Origin: Treponema peruense
GTDB lineage: Bacteria > Spirochaetota > Spirochaetia > Treponematales > Treponemataceae
NCBI RefSeq assembly: GCF_016117655.1
Contig: NZ_CP064936.1
Span: 992,001 to 1,056,000, forward strand
Reading direction: 5' to 3'
Length of the DNA: 64,000 nucleotides
Of this stretch, positions 20,952-29,633 are shown piece by piece (the first letter of the stretch is position 1; each line of letters begins with the position of its first letter). The position numbers and the translations under genes are program-made. Under the pieces are notes generated by a model, which had not been told where the DNA came from, searched no databases, and was given only the letters and a program-made list of their open reading frames with translations.

Positions 20952-21872
20952 GTGTCTGTTAGAAAAATTATTTTGAGTTCCATCATTTTGATGTATACTG
21001 CATTTGCATTTGCTATAGATGAAGTGTTTTTGAACGGGTTTTCTTCAAGATTAATCAAATTGGACGGTGCAGTTTTTTCAATGGGTTCTGATTCTTTTGA
21101 GAAAAATGAAGCACCGGTTCACGATGTTGCAGTTAATTCTTTTTACATGCTTTCAACTGAAGTTACGCAGAATGATTATGAAAGTATTGTCGGTTTAAAC
21201 TATTCCCATAATAAAAATCCGCTTAAGCCTGTTGAAGAAGTAAGCTGGTATGATGCTGTTGTTTTCTGCAATTTATTGAGCGCTGCATATGGATATGAAC
21301 CCTGCTATTCTTTAATGGGAAAAACTGATGTTTTGGAATGGGGCGTTGTTCCCAGAGTAAATGACAGTGAAGAAATGAAAGCAGTATGGAATTCAATTGA
21401 ATGCAATTTTTCTGCCGGTGGATTCAGACTTCCGACTGAGGCCGAATGGGAATATGCTGCAAAGTCAGCTTCAGGAGAAGAAAAAGATTCCTGGAATTTA
21501 AGCAGCTCTGATGGTTCAACAAGGACAGTTAGGTCTGGTTCTTCTGATTCAAAGGGATTTTACGATTTGGCCGGAAATGTATGGGAATGGTGTCAGGACT
21601 GGTACGGCTGGTATGACTCTTCTGTATTATGTAATGAAAATGATAAGGATTCTTCTGGACGCAGAATACGCAGGGGCGGTTCTTATTTAAGTGATGCTTC
21701 TTTCTGCCGTGCTGAAAACAGGGCAAGCAGCGAGCCTTCATTGCGCGGTGTAGATTTGGGATTCCGTGTCGTTAAATCTGCAGCTGATGTTACTGAAGAT
21801 TACTTGGATTCAGAGTCTGAAGATATTGTAACAGAGTCTTCTGATGCCGTTGTTACTGACGCTGCCAAATAG
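20952..21872 (+). CDS. Secreted SUMF1/FGE-sulfatase-domain protein, likely not a formylglycine-generating enzyme
   Basis: 306 residues from a GTG that has GGAGG five bases upstream. A signal peptide (about 1-21, cut after AFAFA) precedes a full SUMF1 domain: FSMGSDSFEKNEAPVHDVAV, VSWYDAVVFCNLLS, GGFRLPTEAEWEYAA, DLAGNVWEWCQDWYG, RRGGSYLSDASFC and LGFRV. True formylglycine-generating enzymes need two cysteines in the last region; here the first is Ser247 and only C252 remains, so sulfatase activation is unlikely. Many spirochaetes carry such proteins with unknown roles. An acidic Ser/Asp/Glu tail follows. The stop overlaps phoH by one base. Confidence 0.85.
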   Translation: MSVRKIILSSIILMYTAFAFAIDEVFLNGFSSRLIKLDGAVFSMGSDSFEKNEAPVHDVAVNSFYMLSTEVTQNDYESIVGLNYSHNKNPLKPVEEVSWYDAVVFCNLLSAAYGYEPCYSLMGKTDVLEWGVVPRVNDSEEMKAVWNSIECNFSAGGFRLPTEAEWEYAAKSASGEEKDSWNLSSSDGSTRTVRSGSSDSKGFYDLAGNVWEWCQDWYGWYDSSVLCNENDKDSSGRRIRRGGSYLSDASFCRAENRASSEPSLRGVDLGFRVVKSAADVTEDYLDSESEDIVTESSDAVVTDAAK

Positions 21873-22822
21873 TGTCTTTGTATACGATTATTATTCCGCA
21901 GAGTGAAGTATTACACAGAATCTGCGGAACCAACGATTCTAATCTTTCTCTGATTGAAAACTTTCTTGGTGTTTCTGTTTTTGCAAGAGGAAACGAGTTG
22001 AGTGTTAATTCCGAAGATAAAGAGACAACAGAGAATTTTAGATTTATTATTGACAGAATCAGCGATGAGTTTTCTGTAAATGAGTCAACAGGTACCGACA
22101 GAGAAATAATTCAGTCTGTGCTTAATACTGAAGTTTCGGGGAAAATATCTGATGTTTCGGTAAGTATTCCCGGAGCATTCAAAAGAATTTATCCTGAAAC
22201 CAAAGGACAGGCTGATTTGATTTTGGCGATGCGCTCTTCTGATCTTGTTTTTGCTCTGGGACCTGCAGGAAGCGGAAAGACTTATCTTGCGGCCGCAGAA
22301 GCTTTAAGACTGCTTCTTTGTCATAAAGTTTCTTCTATTGTTATTACGCGGCCTGTTGTTGAAGCCGGTGAAAGCCTGGGGTACCTGCCCGGTGATCTTC
22401 AGGAAAAAATAAATCCTTATATTAAACCGCTTTATGATGCAATGAATTCTATTCTTCCCCGCGAAACTATTAAAAAACTTAACGACAATAATCTGATTGA
22501 AACAGCACCTCTTGCGTATATGCGCGGACGAACCCTTAAAAATTGTGCTGTTATTCTTGACGAGGCGCAGAATACAACTCCTGAACAGATGAAAATGTTT
22601 CTTACAAGGATGGGTGAAAATTCAAAGGTCTTTATTACAGGCGATCCGACACAGGTTGATCTTCCGCCAAGAATTCAGTCGGGACTTGTGCATTCTACAA
22701 AAATTCTGAACAATATAAAAGGTATTTCTATAGTTGAGCTTACCTCGACAGACGTGGTAAGAAATCCGTTGGTTAAACAAATTATTCAGGCTTATGAAAA
22801 TGAAGAAAGACAGGGATTCTAA
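21872..22822 (+). CDS. phoH: PhoH family ATPase
   Basis: 316 residues starting at GTG. Walker A GPAGSGKT (130-137), ITRPVVEAGESLGYLPGDLQEKINPYIKPLYD, Walker B VILDEAQNTTPEQMKMFLTR and FITGDPTQVDLP are all canonical for PhoH/PhoL. It is a cytosolic ATPase linked to RNA metabolism; the phoH-pgpH-ybeY order is common in bacteria and ties it to ribosome maturation. It overlaps the previous gene by one base and the next by 29 bases, so the whole run is tightly coupled. Confidence 0.93.
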   Translation: MSLYTIIIPQSEVLHRICGTNDSNLSLIENFLGVSVFARGNELSVNSEDKETTENFRFIIDRISDEFSVNESTGTDREIIQSVLNTEVSGKISDVSVSIPGAFKRIYPETKGQADLILAMRSSDLVFALGPAGSGKTYLAAAEALRLLLCHKVSSIVITRPVVEAGESLGYLPGDLQEKINPYIKPLYDAMNSILPRETIKKLNDNNLIETAPLAYMRGRTLKNCAVILDEAQNTTPEQMKMFLTRMGENSKVFITGDPTQVDLPPRIQSGLVHSTKILNNIKGISIVELTSTDVVRNPLVKQIIQAYENEERQGF

Positions 22823-24590
22823 TAAAAAAGGAACTTTTTCTTATATTATGGGATCGGTTGGACGGTATATTAAATCCAATTATTCGGTTTTAATAATGAT
22901 TTTTGTGACTTTTGTCGTCTGTTCCGGACTTTCGTTTGTGAAGATTGCAACAACAAGTACAATTTCTTCCTATAATCTTGAGGATTATGAGATTGGTCAG
23001 ATTTCTGATATAACAATCAAGGCTACAAAAAGTCTTGCACCTGATGCTTATAATCCTGTTTCTGTTGAAAAAGATGAAAAGGTAATCAGAAAAGGTTTTC
23101 CAATTACGGAAGAGGGGTATGCTAAACTCAAGAAAATGGCAGAGGCTCCGGCTTATATTGACTACAGGGCATTTGCCAATTCTGTTATCTTTCACCTTTT
23201 GAACTGTATTCTGTTTTTCTTTTTCAGAAGCCGTCTGTATTTTAAGAGAAAAATTGAATTTAAAGAAATTGTTACGGAATGTCTGTTCTATCTTGTAATT
23301 TATGCCATGGCTATTTTTGCAAGCAAGACAGTTTTGTTTTCTTCTGCATTTGCTATGCCTGTAATTATTCCTTCTACATTGTGTGTGGTTCTTGTGGCAA
23401 TTCTTTTTGGCCAGCTTAATGCGGTCTTTTTTTCTATAGTTGTTTCCCTCGGGGTTCTTAACGCGGCTTCTTACCAGCTTGTGCCGTTTCTTTTTACGCT
23501 TACAATTTCGCTTGCTACTTCAAGGATTGTAAATAAAATTGAACGCCGCATTGATATGATTTTTGCATCTCTTTTGCAGGCTCTTCTTAATGTAGTTTTT
23601 CTTCTTGTGTTCAAGGTTATTTTCAATGATTCCATGAACGAAGCTGTTCTTTCACTTACCGGTGTTGCGTTTAACGGGTTTATTTCGGGAATTCTCTGTC
23701 TTGGACTTCTGACGCCTTTGGAAATGATTCTGAATACGGCATCGCCGTTCCGCCTGATGGAACTTAGTGATTTGAATAATCCTGTAATGAAAAAAATGCT
23801 TGTTACCTGCAGCGGTACTTACAATCATTCAATGATGGTTGCTTCTCTTGCCGAAGCTGCCTGCCGCGAAATCGGGGCAAATTCTCTTTTGGCAAGAGTG
23901 GGCGCTTATTACCACGACATCGGTAAAATGGATAATCCCGAGTATTTTGTTGAAAACCAGAATGGCGGTGAAAATATTCATAAGGCAATAAATCCTTCAC
24001 TTTCTGTAAGCATAATCCGCAGTCATGTAAAGAGGGGAATGGAAAAGGCCCATGCAATGCGTTTGCCACAGCAGATTGTTGATATTATCGGCGAACATCA
24101 CGGTAACCAGGTTATTGCTTATTTTTATAATGAGGCAAAGCAGTCCGACCCGAATGCCAGTTCTGATGATTATGCATATACAGGAAATCCCCCTTCGACA
24201 AAGGAAAGCGCTGTTGTTATGCTCGCAGATACAGTAGAAGCTGCCTGTCGTACACTTGAAAAGCCGTCTGTTCCGCGTCTGGATAAATTTATTTCGGCAC
24301 TGATTAACGGAAAAATTGAACTTCACCAGCTGGATAACTGCGATCTTACTTTCAATGATTTGACAAAAATCCACGATTCGTTTGTTCAGATTCTGGCGGG
24401 GTATTATCACAGCCGTATTGAATATCCTGACCAGAAAGATCCTGATTCAGGAAGTGTTTCTGCAGAAAAAGACAGAACTCTTGATAAGAGCGCAGAAAAA
24501 ACTTCAGTTCAGGAAAGTAAAACCAGAGAAAAAACTGCGTCAAAATCTGATGAGCCAAAGAAGACAAGGGGAAAGAATAATGCCAAATAG
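22794..24590 (+). CDS. pgpH: PgpH-like cyclic-di-AMP phosphodiesterase (7TM-HD)
   Basis: 598 residues. One membrane segment (about 33-52), an extracytoplasmic part shorter than in Firmicutes, a block of about six or seven further membrane helices, then a cytosolic HD domain with GTYNHSMMVASLAEAA, AYYHDIGKMDNPEYF (HD near 375), EHHGN and VMLADTVEAACR. This matches the 7TM-7TMR-HD (PgpH/YqfF) family, which degrades cyclic-di-AMP. The C-terminal 50 residues are charged and low in complexity. It is encoded between phoH and ybeY and overlaps both. The family is clear; the substrate is by homology, since no c-di-AMP synthase is in the window. Confidence 0.88.
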   Translation: MKMKKDRDSNKKGTFSYIMGSVGRYIKSNYSVLIMIFVTFVVCSGLSFVKIATTSTISSYNLEDYEIGQISDITIKATKSLAPDAYNPVSVEKDEKVIRKGFPITEEGYAKLKKMAEAPAYIDYRAFANSVIFHLLNCILFFFFRSRLYFKRKIEFKEIVTECLFYLVIYAMAIFASKTVLFSSAFAMPVIIPSTLCVVLVAILFGQLNAVFFSIVVSLGVLNAASYQLVPFLFTLTISLATSRIVNKIERRIDMIFASLLQALLNVVFLLVFKVIFNDSMNEAVLSLTGVAFNGFISGILCLGLLTPLEMILNTASPFRLMELSDLNNPVMKKMLVTCSGTYNHSMMVASLAEAACREIGANSLLARVGAYYHDIGKMDNPEYFVENQNGGENIHKAINPSLSVSIIRSHVKRGMEKAHAMRLPQQIVDIIGEHHGNQVIAYFYNEAKQSDPNASSDDYAYTGNPPSTKESAVVMLADTVEAACRTLEKPSVPRLDKFISALINGKIELHQLDNCDLTFNDLTKIHDSFVQILAGYYHSRIEYPDQKDPDSGSVSAEKDRTLDKSAEKTSVQESKTREKTASKSDEPKKTRGKNNAK

Positions 24591-25062
24591 AATTCTTGTT
24601 GATACAGAAGAGGGAATTCCTGTTCCTGAATGGATTTCAAAAGTAGAGCCGTTTTTTTTGAAGGCAATGGACAGGGCCGGTTATGACGGTCAGGAAGTTT
24701 CAATTTTATTCTGCTCAGATGAGTTTATCCGCAAATTGAATTCTGATTACAGAAATATTGACAGCCCCACCGATGTTTTGAGTTTTGAAAACGGCGGAAC
24801 TTATTGTGATGATGACGGTACAGAATGGCTTGAAGCAGGTGACATTGCAGTAAGCCTTGAGACTCTTCCGAAGAATGCAGAATATTTTGATGTTGACTGC
24901 AATGACGAACTTAAACGGCTGCTTGTTCACGGAATGCTTCATCTTAACGGATTTGACCATGGTGAAGAGCATGTTGAGAAAGGTGTTGAACCTGTCTGCG
25001 AAATGCTCAGAATTCAAAAAGAAATATTAGACTCTCTTGAGTCGGAAAAAATAATAGGATAA
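24580..25062 (+). CDS. ybeY: Endoribonuclease YbeY
   Basis: 160 residues from the ATG at 24580, which has AGGGGA upstream inside the end of pgpH. The zinc motif HGMLHLNGFDHGEEH (H-x3-H-x5-H) and the PTDVLSF motif define YbeY, a metal-dependent RNase for 16S 3'-end maturation and ribosome quality control. A longer frame from 24382 only overlaps pgpH and is not used. There is an insertion of acidic residues (CDDDGTEW) after the SFENGG stretch. Confidence 0.93.
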   Translation: MPNRILVDTEEGIPVPEWISKVEPFFLKAMDRAGYDGQEVSILFCSDEFIRKLNSDYRNIDSPTDVLSFENGGTYCDDDGTEWLEAGDIAVSLETLPKNAEYFDVDCNDELKRLLVHGMLHLNGFDHGEEHVEKGVEPVCEMLRIQKEILDSLESEKIIG

Positions 25063-25071
25063 TACTTTTAT

Positions 25072-25872
25072 ATGGGTTTATTTATGTTTGGTAAAAAAAA
25101 GTCAAAAAAAGAAGACAATTCTTCACTTGCAGTGGATGAAAAACAGCAGGATTTACTTGCCGAAGAAAAAAATGACATGATTCAGGGAGTTGAAGATCTT
25201 TCTGTTACTACGGTAAAAGAAGTTATGGTTCCCAGAATTGATGTGGATTTTATTTCGATAGAAACTCCTGAAGAAGAACTTCTTAAGCGTGTTACCGAAA
25301 GCGGACACTCGAGGTTTCCTGTTTATTCAGGTTCGATAGATAATGTTGTTGGCGTTCTGTATGTAAAGGATTTGATTAAGGCTTTTGCAAACAGGCAGAG
25401 CGTTGATTTGGAGCGCATTATACGCAAGGCATATTTTGTTCCGGAAAGCAAACGTATTGACGGACTGCTGCGCGAATTCAAAAGAAAGCATCTTCATATT
25501 GCCATCGCAATTGATGAATACGGCGGAATAAGTGGCATTGTCTGCATGGAAGATATTATAGAAGAAATTGTCGGTGATATTCAGGATGAGTTTGACAACG
25601 AAAGGGAAGATATAATTTCTCTGGGAAACAATGTGTGGATTTGTGATGCCCGCGTGGATCTGGATAATCTTAATGAAACAATAGGGGCATCTTTCCCGGC
25701 TGAAGATTTTGATACTCTGGGCGGATTTGTTTTTGATTTGTTCGGGAAAATTCCTGTTAAATTTGAAAAAGTTTCGTGGAATCAGTATGATTTTATAGTT
25801 CAGGAAATGGAAGGCCATAAAGTCAATACAATTAAAGTCGTTTATCACGGATCGGAAGATGACAGAAATTAA
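25072..25872 (+). CDS. corC: CorC/HlyC-type CBS-domain protein
   Basis: 266 residues without membrane helices: a charged N-terminus, two CBS domains containing VMVPRIDVDFI, GHSRFPVYSGSIDNVVGVLYVKDL and IAIDEYGGISGIVCMEDIIEEIVGDIQDEFD, then the CorC_HlyC (transporter-associated) domain ending VEMEGHKVNTIKV-like. It is the usual companion of ybeY (as in E. coli ybeX). The family is linked to magnesium or cobalt homeostasis and ribosome assembly. It sits nine bases after ybeY. Confidence 0.92.
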   Translation: MGLFMFGKKKSKKEDNSSLAVDEKQQDLLAEEKNDMIQGVEDLSVTTVKEVMVPRIDVDFISIETPEEELLKRVTESGHSRFPVYSGSIDNVVGVLYVKDLIKAFANRQSVDLERIIRKAYFVPESKRIDGLLREFKRKHLHIAIAIDEYGGISGIVCMEDIIEEIVGDIQDEFDNEREDIISLGNNVWICDARVDLDNLNETIGASFPAEDFDTLGGFVFDLFGKIPVKFEKVSWNQYDFIVQEMEGHKVNTIKVVYHGSEDDRN

Positions 25873-25894
25873 TTTGCCTTTTACGGAGTGATAC

Positions 25895-28060
25895 TTGAAA
25901 AAATCTGCATGTAAATTCATTTTATTTGTATTTCTCTCTTTGTTTGCAGCTGTTTATGCTTTTGCTGTTCCTTCAGGAACTTATTCTGCGCTGGATTATT
26001 TTTCTGAAGCTGAACAACTTAGAAACCGTAATGATTTTTTGGGGGCTACAGAACTTTACCGTGAGGCACTGGAATTGAACCCAAAGTACGGTGATGCCTG
26101 GTATAGTCTTGCACTGTGCTGTTACAATCTAAAGAATTATGATCTGGCTTTGGAATATGCCGGTAATGCAGAGAAATATTCAAAAAACATGGATTCTGTG
26201 CGAAATCTTCAGGGAATGTCTCTTGTTTGTCTTGGACGTCTTGATGAAGCAGAAAAGATTTTTTCTTCCATACTTGAAACAAGTCCCAATAATATTGATG
26301 CCCGTTTTGGACTCGCAGAACTGGATCTTCTTGACGGAAAAATTTCTTCTGCCGAATTTTTGTATTCCGAAGCGCTTAAACGTGATGGAACCAACCGCAA
26401 GGCTCTTTTGAGTCTTGCCCTGGTCAGCGCAGAAATGGGAAAAACAGAGTCGGCTGCAAATTATATATCGCAGGCACTGGAGTCACACAGCGGATCTTCG
26501 GAAGTTCATTACCTGGCTGCCTATCTTGCTGCAAAAAGCGGAAATCTTCGTGAAGCAGAACTCCGTGCGAGAAGTGCAATTCAGATTCAGACGGATTTTG
26601 ATGATGCCTATGCTCTTCTTTCGTCTATACTTTATACTCAAGGCCGGTATGATGAAGTTTTGGATATATGTTTGTTCAGGATAGGAAGAAACAGAAATCT
26701 TTCTGACGCGTGGTATCTTATGGGCCTTTCGCAGAAAAAGAAGGGTGATGTTGAAGGCGCTCTTAAAAGTTTTGAAACAGGTCTTTCGCTGAACCCACAG
26801 GATGAAGTGATGCGTGCCTGTTTTGAACAAACTGTTGCCGACAATATTCCCGTAGAAGACAGCAGACGGCAGGGTTGGGCTTCTTTTCATATTTCAAAAG
26901 CCCGTGAATATGCCGCTAAATTTGACGGCCCGGGGGAACGTTTTGAATATCAGAAAGCTCTTTCTGTAGCACCGCTTGATTTGTCAGTAAGACAGAACTT
27001 TGCAGATTTGCTCAGCAGGGAAGGGCTTTACGAACTTTACCTGAAACAGCTTGATTTTATAAGTGCAAATTCTGTTCCGGTTGTGACGCAGGAAGATAAT
27101 GTACGCAGAAATGAAAATTCGCCGGAAGTCAAAAAGACCGCTGTTCAAATTCGTAATGAAGATTCCGCTGAAGCCTTGAAGAATTTAATGGCCGGAAATC
27201 TTTCAGAACGATGGAATGTGGATCCGTTTTATCTGGACAAAACGCGGTGGAACATTGGTCTTTACTTTCAGAAAAAAAATGTAAGGCTTATTCACGCCGA
27301 CTTGGAAGAGATTGCTGTTCGTGCGGCCGGTGATATTTTTTCTGCAGTTCCATCCACTTCTGTAGATGTTCTTACGGAACCGATCGGCGGTTATTCTGAT
27401 GCATTCCGTCACGCGCGCTCTTCGGGAAGGGATTATTTTATTATTATTTCCCCCGAAGAAAGCGAACGTTCCTTTGGACTCAAGGCTTATATATATTCTG
27501 CAAGGACGGGAACAAAAACTACTGAAATTGACATATACAGGACAGGCAATGACTGTATGGCGCGCACTCTGCGAAGATTCAGACGGTCTGTTCTGGACAT
27601 TCTTCCTATTCGCGGAAAGATTGTTTCGGCAACAAACGGAACACTTCTGGTAGATTTGGGGCGCAGTGACGGAATAACGGCAGGTTCAAAATTTGATGTT
27701 GTACGCAGGGGCAGTATACGCACAAAAGACAGGGGACCGGGAATTACTTATGATGAAAAAAATATTCTTGGTACCTTTACGGCCGTCACTGTCAATGAAG
27801 AACTGTGTTCCGGTGAATACAAAAAACGCGGTTTTTATGATGTGATGAATGCAGGGGATGAAGTTGTTCTTGTGGAACTTTCTGAAAATTCCGGCAGCAG
27901 TGAAAGTGTTGCTTCTTCTGCAAGACCTGCCGCTGATTCTTCTGGAGAGCCTGTGGTTCAGAATTCAGAAAGTAATGAAGATGCTTCTTCTGTTAAAGAG
28001 GCGCTTAAAATTCAGCCAAGAGAATCAGAACTGGTTGGTCTTATCAGAAATATAATTTGA
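25895..28060 (+). CDS. Secreted TPR protein with FlgT_C-like C-terminus
   Basis: 721 residues starting at TTG with GGAG six bases upstream. A signal peptide (cut near YAFA-VPSG) precedes at least eight TPR units (for example AEQLRNRNDFLGATELYREALELNPKYGDAWYSLALCCYNLKNY). A middle region with WNVDPFYLDKTRWNIGLYF is unassigned. The part from about residue 570 (RGKIVSATNGTLLVDLGRSDGITAGSKFDVVRRG) looks like the FlgT C-terminal domain found in envelope and flagellar proteins. It should act in the periplasm as a protein-binding scaffold. It follows corC by 22 bases. The specific role is unknown. Confidence 0.75.
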   Translation: MKKSACKFILFVFLSLFAAVYAFAVPSGTYSALDYFSEAEQLRNRNDFLGATELYREALELNPKYGDAWYSLALCCYNLKNYDLALEYAGNAEKYSKNMDSVRNLQGMSLVCLGRLDEAEKIFSSILETSPNNIDARFGLAELDLLDGKISSAEFLYSEALKRDGTNRKALLSLALVSAEMGKTESAANYISQALESHSGSSEVHYLAAYLAAKSGNLREAELRARSAIQIQTDFDDAYALLSSILYTQGRYDEVLDICLFRIGRNRNLSDAWYLMGLSQKKKGDVEGALKSFETGLSLNPQDEVMRACFEQTVADNIPVEDSRRQGWASFHISKAREYAAKFDGPGERFEYQKALSVAPLDLSVRQNFADLLSREGLYELYLKQLDFISANSVPVVTQEDNVRRNENSPEVKKTAVQIRNEDSAEALKNLMAGNLSERWNVDPFYLDKTRWNIGLYFQKKNVRLIHADLEEIAVRAAGDIFSAVPSTSVDVLTEPIGGYSDAFRHARSSGRDYFIIISPEESERSFGLKAYIYSARTGTKTTEIDIYRTGNDCMARTLRRFRRSVLDILPIRGKIVSATNGTLLVDLGRSDGITAGSKFDVVRRGSIRTKDRGPGITYDEKNILGTFTAVTVNEELCSGEYKKRGFYDVMNAGDEVVLVELSENSGSSESVASSARPAADSSGEPVVQNSESNEDASSVKEALKIQPRESELVGLIRNII

Positions 28061-28062
28061 TT

Positions 28063-28094
28063 AAAAAAAACAGCCCGCTTTTTTGTGCAGGCTG
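28063..28094 (-). terminator. Terminator of the minus-strand pair
   Basis: On the minus strand CAGCCTGC pairs with GCGGGCTG and is followed by eight T. On the plus strand the hairpin lacks a U-run, so it serves mainly the gene at 28108. Confidence 0.8.
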
Positions 28095-28107
28095 CTTGGA
28101 CATACAT

Positions 28108-28629
28108 TTATTGTTCTATTGGTGCCCGGTACAAATCCAAGGAACTTTCTATCCAGCGGTTTGTAAGTTGGGGATAGGTTTCTGCGAGACCTAGAAATAC
28201 ACTGACAGCTGTGTCGTAATTTTCCATAAAGTAATGGGATTCTCCAAGATAAAAAGCTGCCCGCGCTGAAGTTTCTTTTGTTCTGTTCTGGGCAAGAAAT
28301 TTTTGGAGAGAAACTGCGGCGTCTGAATATTTTTTCTTTATAAACGTTGTCTTCAGTATGTCGAACAGAAGGTAGTCGTCACCGCCAGGAGGACTTATCA
28401 GGTCTTCGTCAAAAATATACGGACTGAGTTTTTTTGTTCGTACGCTTTCTTTTTTCTGCCTGATAAAAGAAGACGCCGTTTCTTGTGTTTTTTTGCTTAT
28501 TGTTTTTTCGTGTTTTGTTCCGTCTCCAAGAATGTCTACATAGGGAAGTGGAAGTTCCCTTATTTCACCGTTTTCGTATGTTTTTGGTTCAATAGTGGGC
28601 TGTTTTGCTGCTGTTTTTTCTGAAGACAA
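28108..28629 (-). CDS. Small TPR-like protein, unknown function
   Basis: 173 residues with no recognised family. The first 80 residues are polar and probably unstructured; the rest looks like two TPR units (KKYSDAAVSLQKFLAQNRTKETSARAAFYLGESHYFMENYDTAVSVFLGLAETYPQ). The best start is a TTG that overlaps the previous gene by 41 bases without a clear ribosome site, so the true start could be different or translation may be coupled. No signal peptide is visible with this start. Confidence 0.55.
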   Translation of the reverse strand: MSSEKTAAKQPTIEPKTYENGEIRELPLPYVDILGDGTKHEKTISKKTQETASSFIRQKKESVRTKKLSPYIFDEDLISPPGGDDYLLFDILKTTFIKKKYSDAAVSLQKFLAQNRTKETSARAAFYLGESHYFMENYDTAVSVFLGLAETYPQLTNRWIESSLDLYRAPIEQ

Positions 28630-29119
28630 TTGTTTTTTTTTCGTAATAAACGGACCTTGCTCCTATTACCGTGGAATTTACTCCCGGAATCAACACTTCG
28701 AGAAGGGTTCCCGCATTTTGTTCTGTTCCGCTGTCAAGCTCTTCGTCATAAAAAAGCGGCTCTGTTTCTTTTGTACCGCTTTTTGTGAGTGAAAGAACTG
28801 CATAGTAATATTCAACCGAAGGATTTACGGTGTCTGTGTAGGAGATTGTTCCGGCTGGAAGTATTGCAAGTGGCTTTAGTTCTGTAAGGCTGCGGAAGTC
28901 TTTTATTGGCCTTGTATTTCTGTAAATTTTAAAGCCGCTTACATATATTCCCTGCCGCTCTTTTGGAAGAATCCATGATACTGTTATTAAATTGTCTGCA
29001 GTTCCTTCTGCATTTATTCCTGTCACTACAGGTCTTGCACTTTGTGAAAAAACAGGTACTCTGAATATTGAGCAGACTGCGACTATTGTAAGGAAGTGAA
29101 AAATTCCGGTTGGTTTCAT
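28589..29119 (-). CDS. Secreted Fn3-like protein, unknown function
   Basis: 176 residues from the ATG at 29119 (an ATG two codons earlier is possible). A signal peptide (MKPTGIFHFLTIVAVCSIFRVPVFSQ) is followed by one fibronectin-III-like domain: VTGINAEGTADNLITVSWILP, VSGFKIYRNT, YTDTVNPSVEYYYAVLSLTKSG. It is probably periplasmic or surface exposed. There is no ribosome site; the promoter's -10 box ends six bases before the ATG. A longer frame to 29245 would read back through that promoter and is rejected. Confidence 0.65.
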   Translation of the reverse strand: MKPTGIFHFLTIVAVCSIFRVPVFSQSARPVVTGINAEGTADNLITVSWILPKERQGIYVSGFKIYRNTRPIKDFRSLTELKPLAILPAGTISYTDTVNPSVEYYYAVLSLTKSGTKETEPLFYDEELDSGTEQNAGTLLEVLIPGVNSTVIGARSVYYEKKTIVFRKNSSKTAHY

Positions 29120-29125
29120 ACACAT

Positions 29126-29154
29126 ATAATGTAACAAATTGAGGGATTTTTCAA
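29126..29154 (-). promoter_or_regulatory. Promoter abutting the Fn3-like gene
   Basis: On the minus strand TTGAAA (29149-29154), 17 bases, CATTAT (29126-29131). It predicts a leaderless or nearly leaderless mRNA. Confidence 0.55.
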
Positions 29155-29196
29155 CCCGTAGATTTTTGAACTGTTTTTTGCTGGCGGAAAGGATTT

Positions 29197-29541
29197 GTGC
29201 GGCTGGAAAACCGGTGCCTGTGTTTGACAATAATTGCACTTTCATTTATTCTATATTGTATGTTTGTTTCGGTAATTGTCGAACCCGGTAGCATTGAAAG
29301 CGGAAAGGATTTGACTGATATTCTGACAAAATTTGCATTCTCGAAGATTCAGCGTTTCTGCTGGGAAAATATGCGCTTTAGTGAAAGTGATATTGTTGCA
29401 TTGAAAAAAGACATTGACCGCGTGACAGATTATTATGACAAAGTAAGGTTCTATCAGTTTCCTGTTGAAGGCCAGTTTGTAATTACAGAACTGCGGCAGA
29501 AAAAATGGAGACGGTGTGCCTTTGCTCCCTGTGCAAAATAA
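29197..29541 (+). CDS. Small membrane-anchored hypothetical protein
   Basis: 114 residues from a GTG preceded by GGAAAGGA. One hydrophobic segment (LCLTIIALSFILYCMFVSVIV) is followed by a polar part ending KKWRRCAFAPC. I recognise no family. An alternative start is the ATG at 29260, which lies seven bases after a candidate TATTCT box paired with a perfect TTGACA at 29224-29229; that would remove the membrane segment. It precedes prfB on the same strand. It could be spurious, although its composition looks coding. Confidence 0.4.
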   Translation: MRLENRCLCLTIIALSFILYCMFVSVIVEPGSIESGKDLTDILTKFAFSKIQRFCWENMRFSESDIVALKKDIDRVTDYYDKVRFYQFPVEGQFVITELRQKKWRRCAFAPCAK

Positions 29542-29547
29542 ATGGAA

Positions 29548-29573
29548 TCTCTAAAAATTGCAATTTTTGGAGA
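29548..29573. repeat. AT-rich palindrome upstream of prfB
   Basis: The arms TCTCTAAAAATTG and CAATTTTTGGAGA form a 26-base palindrome with one mismatched pair. The T-run lies inside the stem, so this is not an ordinary terminator. Related elements occur at 46785-46816 and 63206-63229, and a fragment at about 427-437. Confidence 0.6.
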
Positions 29574-29633
29574 TAACCTAAATTGTTTTTTGCCCGCATG
29601 TATTTTGCGGAGAATATTTTTTGAGGATAAATT

